A program made the position numbers and the translations under genes. A stretch of 12,833 bases of DNA from Planctomycetota bacterium (GTDB lineage Bacteria > Planctomycetota > Phycisphaerae > WQYP01): positions 1-12,833 of the forward strand of contig JAKCCC010000015.1 in assembly GCA_021838985.1 (NCBI GenBank), written 5' to 3'. Below the pieces are notes generated by a model that made no database searches, had not been told where the DNA came from, and was given only the letters and a program-made list of their open reading frames with translations. Below, piece after piece: positions 7,292 to 12,833 of the stretch; within the stretch, counting starts at the first letter, position 1, and each line of letters starts with the position of its first letter.

Positions 7292-8023
7292 CTAAGCCGA
7301 TTGTTTCGCCGGATTATTAAAGTAGCACTCCAGATAAATTCGATCTTCCGGCAGGCCATGGTTCCGCGCCGCGTCGCGCAAGGGCCAAATCACCGCACCG
7401 TCGCCGGCGAGAAAAAGGCGGTCGGACCGATCCCTTCGGCCATCCAGCGCCCGTTGGGCCGCGGCGAGGCGCCGGGGATCGCCTACGGATTCACAGGCAA
7501 TAAACTCAAAACCGCCCAAGCCTGCCGGGAGCCGGCGCTCCACGAATTCCGGTTCCAGAAAGTAATCTCTTCCCGCCGCCAGCCATACCAAGCGTAGCGC
7601 CGCAGGCGGCGCACCGGCGGGCAGGCTGGCCAGCAAACCCAGCGCACAGGTAATCCCGGTATCGGTCGCGACCACCTCAATCCGCTGCGAGGCAGCCTCC
7701 GGGGGCACAAAAAACCGTCCCCACGGCCCGCTGAACGTCAGTTCCGCGCCGGCGACCAGCTGGTGCATGTAGGTGGAGCCGCCCGCGCCATCGATCCATT
7801 TAACGGCCAGTTCCATCCGCCGGCGGTCAGCATCGACGGATATTAGGGAATAGGCTCTTTTCACGATTTTACCGTTGGGGGCACGCCGCCCCGAATCCAC
7901 AATAATATAGCGCCCCGCGTGGAGTTCCGGCCCTCCGTCCTCTATCAGCTGCACACGCAGCAACCGGCTGGTGGCGTTCAACTTCTGGTTTTCGATCACG
8001 CGCCCGTGCCGTGCTATCGCCAT
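7292..8023 (-). CDS. FNR-like FAD/NAD(P)-binding flavoprotein in the cobalamin operon
   Basis: A 243-residue ferredoxin-NADP reductase-like protein, cytoplasmic, with no iron-sulfur motif. The N-terminal FAD barrel contains the flavin motif KRAYSLIS (55-62), and GGSTYMHQLVAGAEL (81-95) with FSGPWGRFF (97-105), the usual phosphate-binding strand and loop. The NAD(P) domain follows: VVATDTGITCALGLLASLP (118-136) where most relatives have GGTGI, then DRLFLAGDGAVIWPLRDA (201-218) in place of CGPP, and the terminal HGLPEDRIYLECYFNN. The altered TDTGI and GDG sites mean the pyridine-nucleotide site may be unusual. I chose ATG 8023 because AGAGGG lies 7 bases upstream; a GTG at 8041 is in frame but poorly spaced. 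Position between cbiX and cbiD suggests a reductive step: cobalt-precorrin-6A reduction, cobalt reduction, or supply of electrons. Which one is not shown by the sequence. Confidence 0.85.
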   Translation of the reverse strand: MAIARHGRVIENQKLNATSRLLRVQLIEDGGPELHAGRYIIVDSGRRAPNGKIVKRAYSLISVDADRRRMELAVKWIDGAGGSTYMHQLVAGAELTFSGPWGRFFVPPEAASQRIEVVATDTGITCALGLLASLPAGAPPAALRLVWLAAGRDYFLEPEFVERRLPAGLGGFEFIACESVGDPRRLAAAQRALDGRRDRSDRLFLAGDGAVIWPLRDAARNHGLPEDRIYLECYFNNPAKQSA

Positions 8024-8041
8024 CTCGCAACCCTCTGTCAC

Positions 8042-8230
8042 AACCCTGATCTAGCTGTAAAGCGGCTCTTAAAAGCTCCATCCGCGTGCGGAGGCGCGGT
8101 AGTGGCTATCCATCAGGATAAATCCCGGTGCTTGAGCAGGTCACAATTTCCCACACGAGACCATATTTTTAAAAACCGCTCACATCGGGAAACTCACCTC
8201 CGCCTTCGCCGGGGCCAAGGTACGGGATAG
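8042..8230. other. 189-base spacer between cbiX and the flavoprotein gene, no gene seen
   Basis: This is the longest gap inside the operon. On the minus strand I find only very short frames without convincing ribosome-binding sites. It holds an AT-rich decamer palindrome (TTTTTAAAAA, 8166-8175) and small inverted repeats near 8080-8093. It could carry a secondary promoter or processing site for the downstream genes, but no -35/-10 pair is good enough to call, and no tRNA or second riboswitch core is visible. Confidence 0.4.
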
Positions 8231-9211
8231 CTACCCATGGGCACCCTCCGAGACCATCAGTGCTGCCGCGACACGTTTATTCATCAGGTCGAATAAATTT
8301 CCTTGTCCGTCATCCAGGTGGCGGGCGATCTGGATTGAACATTCCGGATGGGCCGCGCGGAATTGCCGGATCTGTTCATGGATCCGTTTCACCAGCACGC
8401 CATGGAAGAGAAAATATGGAATAATCGCCATGTGCCGGGGACGGGTCAGCGCCGCCAGATGGAGCGTTTCCTCCAGCGAGGGCCGCGTAACGCCGATGAA
8501 ACATGGAAACACCGGCACCCCGCCGCAGTCTTCCGCCAGCAGACGCCCCAGTTTGCAGACATTGCTGTTGGCGTCGGCATCGCTGCAACCGCGACCCACA
8601 AAAATGACCGCTGTGTCCGAAATGGGTTTCCGATGGCTCGGTTTCGACCCATTTGCAATGGCCGGCGGGACCCCGCCGGCCGCCGTTGCCGCCCGCCTCG
8701 CCGGTTCATCCCGATCGCCATCGGAATGCAACGCGGTGCTTACGATTCCACTGGAGTTTTCCGCCTTCCGCACTGCGCTTTCATCTCTCGGGGCATGCCC
8801 CACCGGCGCCTGGCCGTTGACAAAAGGCCGGCCCGCCGGCACGCCACATTCCGTGGCCCGTCGGCGAATGATTTCCACCATCTGTGCATCGACGCCCAGC
8901 GGCTCCGCGACAAGGAAACGCCGGTGCGGGAAAGCCGCGCGGATCCTGCTGAGACTTTCGGGAAGGTCATGCTTCATGTGGCCGGCCCGCAGCAGAATCA
9001 GGGGGAGCAAAACCACGGTTTCACCGCCGGTTTGTGCGACCCTCCGCAGCGTCTGTTCCAATAGGGGTTCGGCCAGTTCAATGTAGGTATGATGAATAAC
9101 CCAGTCCGCGTGCCGTTCTTGATAAGCGGCGGTGAGCTTTTCAAATTGCTCGTTCGCCAAGGGTTCCGGGCTGCCATGGCCCACGATGACGACATCAAGC
9201 GTCCTGGTCAC
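8231..9211 (-). CDS. cbiX: Sirohydrochlorin cobaltochelatase CbiX, long form
   Basis: CbiX inserts Co2+ into sirohydrochlorin, committing the tetrapyrrole to cobalamin. The protein is 326 residues with two CbiX halves. The N-terminal half (1-126) has VVIVGHGSPEP (7-17) with metal-binding His12, and LPLILLRAGHMKHDLP (69-84) with His78, matching the two chelatase histidines of the family. The C-terminal half (198-318) has FVGRGCSDADANSNV, the usual degenerate GRG form, and IPYFLFHGVLVKRIHEQ (264-280). The halves are joined by a roughly 70-residue low-complexity linker (129-197), part of which is encoded by a GC palindrome. I chose GTG 9211 because AGGAGG lies 8 bases upstream and the conserved domain begins 6 residues later. 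The in-frame ATG at 9277 lies inside the riboswitch B12 box and is unlikely. It is the first gene after the riboswitch. Confidence 0.92.
   Translation of the reverse strand: MTRTLDVVIVGHGSPEPLANEQFEKLTAAYQERHADWVIHHTYIELAEPLLEQTLRRVAQTGGETVVLLPLILLRAGHMKHDLPESLSRIRAAFPHRRFLVAEPLGVDAQMVEIIRRRATECGVPAGRPFVNGQAPVGHAPRDESAVRKAENSSGIVSTALHSDGDRDEPARRAATAAGGVPPAIANGSKPSHRKPISDTAVIFVGRGCSDADANSNVCKLGRLLAEDCGGVPVFPCFIGVTRPSLEETLHLAALTRPRHMAIIPYFLFHGVLVKRIHEQIRQFRAAHPECSIQIARHLDDGQGNLFDLMNKRVAAALMVSEGAHG
8660..8681. repeat. GC palindrome inside the CbiX linker coding region
   Basis: GGCCGGCGGG (8660-8669) and its exact reverse complement (8672-8681) are separated by two bases. The element encodes residues near 177-184 of CbiX (AAGGVPPA), within the non-conserved linker between the two chelatase halves. 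It resembles the intergenic palindromes in architecture, not in exact sequence, and may be a palindromic element tolerated in a flexible linker. Confidence 0.5.
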
Positions 9212-9260
9212 CGGATGATCCTCCTGATTTCCGAGGAGTAACATCGCCGAACCATCCGGG
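9211..9260 (-). promoter_or_regulatory. Candidate expression platform over the cbiX ribosome-binding site
   Basis: On the minus strand the Shine-Dalgarno AGGAGG (9220-9225) can pair with an upstream CTCCT (9234-9238) in a 5-bp hairpin with an 8-base loop. Just beyond it, CATCCGG (9211-9217), ending in the first base of the GTG start, is an exact copy of 7 bases of the riboswitch P1 5' strand (9593-9599), so it can compete for the P1 3' strand (9253-9259). The two pairings nest and would hide both the Shine-Dalgarno and start. This fits translational control by the riboswitch; which ligand state favours which fold is not decided. Confidence 0.55.
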
Positions 9261-9601
9261 CAGGTATCCTGGCTCATGGGCCGAAAAAAATCACTTTTCT
9301 CCCGGGCGTTTCACCTTCCCCGGCCTTGCGGAGCCGAGTGGCTTTGGAAACGTCCGGGCCGGCGGCGGTCAATCCCCCGCAGAATACGGGCGAGTCTTCC
9401 TGCCGGAGCCTGCGTTGTCCAGACTCGCTCGTATTTGGCTCAATACGGCTTGCTCTGGACGCCTCGGCTCCGGCCGAAATCCCGCGTCCTCATTCCCACG
9501 GGGCTTTTGCAGCAGCCTGCCAGCCCATTTACAGTGGCGGACCCGCGCCGGTTTTGCACCGGCTTCCCTGGCGGCGCTTACGTCTGCGCCTCCCGGATGG
9601 T
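9251..9601 (-). promoter_or_regulatory. Cobalamin (AdoCbl-type) riboswitch with a large insert
   Basis: Read on the minus strand, the closing helix P1 is a perfect 10-bp pairing of ACCATCCGGG (9592-9601) with CCCGGATGGT (9251-9260). Inside it come GGGAAGCCGGTG (9557-9568) with the short stem GCCGGT/ACCGGC around GCAAA, then CCGCCACTGTAA, later GCCACT (9337-9342) and GGGGAAGG, and finally the B12 box AGCCAGGATACCTGCC (9259-9274). These are the conserved blocks of the cobalamin riboswitch in the right order. The segment between CACTGTAA and GCCACT is about 190 bases, much longer than typical, and contains a long rod hairpin. The riboswitch lies directly upstream of cbiX, first gene of the operon, so it should lower operon expression when B12 is plentiful. 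Confidence 0.93.
9402..9474 (-). repeat. Rod-like hairpin inserted in the riboswitch
   Basis: Three nested perfect stems are separated by internal loops: GCCGGAGCC (9402-9410) with 9466-9474, GTCCAGA (9417-9423) with 9454-9460, and CGTATT (9430-9435) with 9442-9447, closing on a 6-base loop. That is 22 base pairs in 73 bases. It occupies the variable region of the cobalamin riboswitch and is probably a peripheral arm of the same RNA rather than a separate gene. Confidence 0.75.
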
Positions 9602-9618
9602 ATTGCCAACTTGCAGGA

Positions 9619-9647
9619 ATACTAGGCTTCTCCGGGACACATGTCAA
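9619..9647 (-). promoter_or_regulatory. Sigma70-type promoter of the cobalamin operon
   Basis: On the minus strand a perfect -35 box TTGACA (9642-9647) is followed after exactly 17 bases by TAGTAT (9619-9624), four of six matches to the -10 consensus. The predicted transcription start, near the A at 9612, falls about 11 bases before the first base of riboswitch helix P1 at 9601. The match, spacing and position agree, so this is very probably the operon promoter. It lies only 17 bases from the start codon of the divergent gene. Confidence 0.75.
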
Positions 9648-9663
9648 ATTCGTCTCTGGTATC

Positions 9664-10692
9664 ATGCCCCGCATGGTCCACGAACTGACGGCTCGCTTTA
9701 TGGCCGGCGCTGCCGTGATCGCCGGCCTGAATACCTCCGTGGCCTCGGCCGTTGCCCCGACCATCCGCGCTCTGCCGCCATCGCTGCCATTGGCCAGGGA
9801 CAAGTTGCATATTGGCGATGGGACCATCGTCTTCACCGGCGCGATTAAAACGCTGGGTCCACAACAAATGATCTCCGCCCAGGGACATTTTCATATGGCC
9901 GCAAAGACGGTGGATTGGCCGGCCGCCAGCCCGCGCCAGTTCGCCTTCACACGCCTGTCCTTGGATGGCGATCTCGCCTTTGAGCATTGCACCGGCCAAC
10001 CGCCCCACCTGACCATTCGCCACGGTGCGTTGACCTTCGCATCGCTAAAAATCAGCCGGCAAGTCGTGCATCAGGGCGCGCTGGCCTGGCGGTTGCGTCA
10101 TCAGCGCTTGACGATCACGCGCGGTGCTGCGCATTGGGCAACGGGACAACTGCGGGTCACGGGTGAATTCGATCTGGTCCCACGGCGCGGCGCGGCGACC
10201 ATCGTGTTAACTCATTTTTCCCAGCAACGGCTTTTCGCCTTATTGGCCCCCGGCCGCGTCAATGTGGTCGGGATCGGAACACTCCAAGCGCACCTGGCTT
10301 TCAACTGGCGTGGTCAGGTGACCGGGAATATCGAACTGACCGGGGGGGCGGGTGGATTTCTACAACTCCACCAAGTGCCGCTGCTCCGAAATGTTTTGGC
10401 CGGCACCTATGGCCAGCCGCTGGCCAATGCGATGGCCGACGATCTGCACGATTATCCCTTCACGCAGGAGGATGTGCGGGTTTCACTGGCTGCTGACACC
10501 ATGACCTTTAAATGTGCTTTTCTGCGCGGGCCGGGTAATCCGCTGCATTTGAAGCCGCGGGTCATCGTACTCGGCGGTAAGAAAATTCTGTTTAAACCCG
10601 GCGATCTTCGCCGGGTGAACCTGACGATACCCGTGCGCCACCTGACTCTGCGCCGACTGCTCACCCTGGCCCGCCGCTTCTCAGGCGGCTAA
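9664..10692 (+). CDS. YdbH/AsmA-like envelope protein, short form
   Basis: A 342-residue protein with an N-terminal signal-like segment (ARFMAGAAVIAGLNTSVASA, 10-29), followed by a beta-rich body. The C-terminal half has NVVGIGTLQAHLAFNWRGQV (200-219) with GNIELTGGAGGFLQL, DDLHDYPFTQEDVRVSL (259-275) and the terminal VNLTIPVRHLTLRRLLTLA, which recall the C-terminal domain of YdbH, an AsmA-like bridge for phospholipid transport between the membranes in E. coli. YdbH itself is about 880 residues, so this would be a much reduced version or a distant relative; the main support is the next gene, a YnbE-YdbL-like fusion. The frame is open from 9415, but that extension reads antisense through the riboswitch; I prefer ATG 9664 (or ATG 9673) because the signal segment starts there. 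No good Shine-Dalgarno is seen. Identity as YdbH-like is moderate. Confidence 0.7.
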   Translation: MPRMVHELTARFMAGAAVIAGLNTSVASAVAPTIRALPPSLPLARDKLHIGDGTIVFTGAIKTLGPQQMISAQGHFHMAAKTVDWPAASPRQFAFTRLSLDGDLAFEHCTGQPPHLTIRHGALTFASLKISRQVVHQGALAWRLRHQRLTITRGAAHWATGQLRVTGEFDLVPRRGAATIVLTHFSQQRLFALLAPGRVNVVGIGTLQAHLAFNWRGQVTGNIELTGGAGGFLQLHQVPLLRNVLAGTYGQPLANAMADDLHDYPFTQEDVRVSLAADTMTFKCAFLRGPGNPLHLKPRVIVLGGKKILFKPGDLRRVNLTIPVRHLTLRRLLTLARRFSGG

Positions 10693-10740
10693 CCCGGAAT
10701 TCGGTTAAAATGGGATGTAGAAATAACACGAGGACCTGCC

Positions 10741-11406
10741 ATGAATGGATTGCGAATAGCCGGCGCCGGTATGCTTTTGGGCGGCCTTCTCACCATGGGC
10801 GGATGCCTCCGCACCCATAGCGAGGTGGTGATCAGCCAGCCGAAACCGTTGGAGGTCAACGTCAATCTGAACGGCAAACTCACCCTGGTCATTCAACGCC
10901 AAGCGCAAAATGACATGGACTTCATTGCCGGTCCGGCCAAGGCCCAGGCTACCGCCGCCACGCACCCGGCTTCAGCGCCGCATCCCTCCCCCGCATCCGC
11001 TCCGGGTGCCGGCTCGTTGCGCCTGGCGCCCCGGGGCCGGCTAAACCCGCTCGGACCGGTGATTTTTGCGGATGCCGCTCCGTCCCGTCTGCGGGTGATT
11101 TTGGAACATCTACGGGCCGATTTCCATCGCTGCCACCAACTGCTGGCCGCCCATCTGACCGGCGAGGCGCATACCGGTTATATGGTGGCGCGAAAAAAAC
11201 TCTTGCCCTCCGACGCGCGCTTTGTGCGCTCGGATAATCGCTGGCGAAAAAGGCTTTATGAGTTGCGGGCCCGCCAGCAGGATACGACGGTGGCGCGGAT
11301 CGGCGCGATTTATTTTCAATTCCGGGTCAAATTCGCTCCCGTCGGGGCGTGGATTCAACAATTTGATCCAACCGCTCGCCGTTGGATTTGGGTGCACAAG
11401 GGCTAA
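10741..11406 (+). CDS. Lipoprotein: YnbE-like domain fused to YdbL-like (DUF1318) domain
   Basis: A 221-residue lipoprotein. Residues 1-21 are a signal peptide ending in LTMGGC, with Cys22 as the lipidation site. Residues 23-52 (RTHSEVVISQPKPLEVNVNL and following) match the pattern of YnbE, a tiny outer-membrane lipoprotein with P-[KE]-P-[IL]-x-[IV]-N-x-N. An Ala/Pro-rich linker spans about 65-100. Residues 139-221 follow the layout of YdbL: GEAHTGYMVARKK (141-153), NRWRKRLYELRARQQ (166-180), ARIGAIYFQFRVKFAPVGAW (185-204), and WIWVHKG at the end. In E. coli ydbH, ynbE and ydbL are separate adjacent genes; here the last two appear fused, 48 bases after the YdbH-like gene, with GAGG 7 bases before ATG. 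It probably sits in the outer membrane facing the periplasm and works with its neighbour. Recognition is by remembered family patterns, not by search. Confidence 0.75.
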   Translation: MNGLRIAGAGMLLGGLLTMGGCLRTHSEVVISQPKPLEVNVNLNGKLTLVIQRQAQNDMDFIAGPAKAQATAATHPASAPHPSPASAPGAGSLRLAPRGRLNPLGPVIFADAAPSRLRVILEHLRADFHRCHQLLAAHLTGEAHTGYMVARKKLLPSDARFVRSDNRWRKRLYELRARQQDTTVARIGAIYFQFRVKFAPVGAWIQQFDPTARRWIWVHKG

Positions 11407-11427
11407 GCCAGGCGTTTCGCCACTCGG

Positions 11428-12405
11428 TCAGATGCACTCCAAAAGGCCCCGGGGTTCCCCGCCGTTATCCCGGCGACGTTCCCCTTCCACGATGGGATGC
11501 AACAACACCAGACTGAATTGCCACATCACCCAGACTTCCACGCCAAAGGCCGGAAAGCCAGACAGACCCAGGACCGGCATCTGAAAATAGCGCCAGTGTT
11601 GCCAAACGCCCAGAAATGGCAGATGGTAAGTCCATTTCGCGATCGCCCAATAATTCCAGAACTCCCACAGGAAGCCGCAGGTCAGCCCCCCCGCCATCAA
11701 GGCCAGCATCCGGCCCCAGCGGCCACTGCGCAAGTCACCAACGATGCTCGGCCGCCCCAGGCGGAAATTGATCGGGTCTAAAAGAAAAATCAGGCTCATC
11801 CAGATCAGCAGGTTGGCGCTGGGGCTGCGCAGGAAAAACGGGGCCAGGAAAAAGACCACACCACCCGCGACACACAGGGTCCGCGCCTTCGGCCCAATGG
11901 ACACGCCGGCGGTCTGGATTTTGTTCAGGCCCAGGCGCAGCCAGATTTCCGCGGTTAGAAACATAGCCGGGGCGATGGCGCCGAAAGCCAAAAGATACCC
12001 GATGAATCGGTCCACCGGACTCGCCGGCAGACCCTGATATTCCCAGGCATGCAGACCGGTGGCGGGGTTGCGCATGAAATAGAAATTAAGCCAGTCAAAA
12101 TAACACCAGGCCGGCACCGACCAGAGCCAGCAGAGAACCAGGCGGTAGCGCCAGCGGCTCGGACGGAAAGTGGGGACCAGCCAACCCAGCAGACCGCAGA
12201 GCACGGCTAAATAAGTGGTCCACGCCAGCGGCGTCATGTGGACCCGGACAAAATGCCCCGCCACCGCAACCGCCGTTCCGCGGAGCCAGCCCCGCACCGC
12301 CACGCACAACAAGAGTTCCCACAGGACGATCAGGCCCGCGCCGCCGAACAGCAGCGCCAGCGCCGAATATTTCTGAGCCACACCCACCCTAGCGCTGAAA
12401 GTCAT
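11428..12405 (-). CDS. Unrecognised integral membrane protein, about 8 transmembrane segments
   Basis: I do not recognise a named family. The protein is 325 residues with hydrophobic segments near 14-36, 58-79, 86-108, 133-155, 177-192, 196-210, 233-251 and 285-303, so about eight membrane spans. It is very rich in tryptophan. Two blocks look like conserved motifs: WEFWNYWAIAKWTYHLPFLG (247-266) and FQMPVLGLSGFPAFGVEVWV (274-293), together giving an aromatic, charged patch (Glu248, Glu290) near the membrane. The first ATG at 12405 overlaps the end of astB by 17 bases; GTG codons at 12387 and 12381 are alternatives that would reduce the overlap. It converges on the plus-strand lipoprotein gene with only a 21-base gap, in which no clear terminator is seen. 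No substrate or enzyme role can be assigned. Confidence 0.8.
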   Translation of the reverse strand: MTFSARVGVAQKYSALALLFGGAGLIVLWELLLCVAVRGWLRGTAVAVAGHFVRVHMTPLAWTTYLAVLCGLLGWLVPTFRPSRWRYRLVLCWLWSVPAWCYFDWLNFYFMRNPATGLHAWEYQGLPASPVDRFIGYLLAFGAIAPAMFLTAEIWLRLGLNKIQTAGVSIGPKARTLCVAGGVVFFLAPFFLRSPSANLLIWMSLIFLLDPINFRLGRPSIVGDLRSGRWGRMLALMAGGLTCGFLWEFWNYWAIAKWTYHLPFLGVWQHWRYFQMPVLGLSGFPAFGVEVWVMWQFSLVLLHPIVEGERRRDNGGEPRGLLECI

Positions 12406-12833
12406 AGAGCGGTCCCAAGCCGAGCATCCGCGTTAATTCATCCAGCGCCACCCGCGTTTCGCGCAGCAGCTGTGGATCGGCCAGATCCGCTGGGTGCAAC
12501 TCTTCACGATAATGGTGCTGCACCCACCGCCGCAAGCGCTCATACAACGGCTCGGACAGCCGCACCCCCTGATGCATGGCCGCCAGTTCCCCGTCATCCA
12601 ACACCACGCGCAGTCGCAGACACGCCGGTCCCCCGCCATTGCGCATACTTTGGCGGACCTCCACAAAATGCGCCTGACGCCACAAGCCGCGCTGCGTGAG
12701 TTCCTCGACCAGCCCCCTGACCGCCGCATGGGCCCGACACTCCATCGGGGCGATCAAAGCGAAGGCACCGTCGGGCAGAGTCACCAACTGGCTGTTAAAG
12801 AAATAGCTTTGGATCGCGTCCGCCAACGAAAGC
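12389..12833 (-). CDS. astB: N-succinylarginine dihydrolase AstB, C-terminal part
   Basis: AstB, of the arginine succinyltransferase (AST) catabolic pathway, hydrolyses N2-succinylarginine to succinylornithine, ammonia and CO2. Only the last 147 codons or so of a roughly 445-residue protein are in the window; the gene enters from the right edge, and the TTG at 12826 is an internal leucine, not a start. The signature VRQSMRNGGGPACLRLRVVL includes the catalytic cysteine of the family (cysteine of GGGPAC). It is followed by WVQHHYREELHPADLADPQL, then RVALDELTRMLGLGPLYDFQ at the C-terminus, all in the expected order. No frameshift or missing motif is seen in the part present. The stop lies within the start region of the membrane protein gene, which may be co-transcribed but has no evident link to arginine use. 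Confidence 0.93.
   Translation of the reverse strand, partial: LSLADAIQSYFFNSQLVTLPDGAFALIAPMECRAHAAVRGLVEELTQRGLWRQAHFVEVRQSMRNGGGPACLRLRVVLDDGELAAMHQGVRLSEPLYERLRRWVQHHYREELHPADLADPQLLRETRVALDELTRMLGLGPLYDFQR

Noticed and set aside
7919..8230. Plus-strand frame across the cbiX to flavoprotein spacer
   Set aside because: Half of it is antisense to the flavoprotein gene; no ribosome-binding site or recognisable motif.
8042..8230. Possible second riboswitch, tRNA or promoter in the operon spacer
   Set aside because: No conserved riboswitch core, no cloverleaf, and the best -35/-10 pair (TTGTGA with ATTTAT) is too weak to call.
9415..9663. Upstream extension of the YdbH-like gene
   Set aside because: It reads antisense through the riboswitch and promoter and has no homologous character; a signal-like segment begins right after ATG 9664.
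11407..11427. Bidirectional terminator between the convergent genes
   Set aside because: Only a 4-bp GGCG/CGCC stem is visible, without T-runs on either strand.
12389..12826. Independent 145-residue gene starting with TTG at 12826
   Set aside because: The sequence is the C-terminal third of AstB and the frame is open to the right edge, so the start is outside the window.

Overview
The window is a GC-rich bacterial segment. Its core is a nearly complete anaerobic (early cobalt insertion) corrin-ring operon, all on the minus strand and read from about 9610 down to 1. A sigma70-type promoter (TTGACA, 17 bases, TAGTAT) and an adenosylcobalamin-type riboswitch head it. The gene order is: cbiX (cobaltochelatase), an FNR-like flavoprotein, cbiD, cbiC, cbiET fusion (cobL-type), cbiL, cbiG, cbiH, an unrecognised 140-residue gene, and cbiF, which runs off the left edge. 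From cbiET to the 140-residue gene the genes touch or overlap (ATGA, TGA/ATG, 8-base overlap, TAATG), as in a translationally coupled polycistron.

Together these genes insert Co2+ into sirohydrochlorin (CbiX), methylate C20 (CbiL), methylate C17 with ring contraction (CbiH), methylate C11 (CbiF), open the lactone with loss of acetaldehyde (CbiG), methylate C1 (CbiD), methylate C5 and C15 with decarboxylation (CbiET), and move the C11 methyl to C12 (CbiC) to give cobyrinic acid. The one ring step with no recognisable enzyme here is cobalt-precorrin-6A reduction (CbiJ/CobK). The flavoprotein, and less clearly the 140-residue protein, are the operon members without an assigned step.

Divergently, on the plus strand from 9664, lie a YdbH/AsmA-like protein with a signal peptide and a lipoprotein that looks like a fusion of YnbE and YdbL. 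In Enterobacteria ydbH-ynbE-ydbL is an envelope lipid-transport operon, so this looks like a compact two-gene version and indicates a two-membrane cell. The start of this unit sits beside the riboswitch promoter.

The right end (minus strand) holds an unrecognised multi-spanning membrane protein and the C-terminal third of N-succinylarginine dihydrolase (AstB), which is cut by the right edge.

Short GC-rich palindromes sit in several intergenic gaps, at the 3' end of cbiC and inside the CbiX linker. This pattern, the GC content and the gene mix made me think of Planctomycetota, but that is an inference. I saw no tRNA, rRNA, insertion sequence, CRISPR array or convincing intrinsic terminator.
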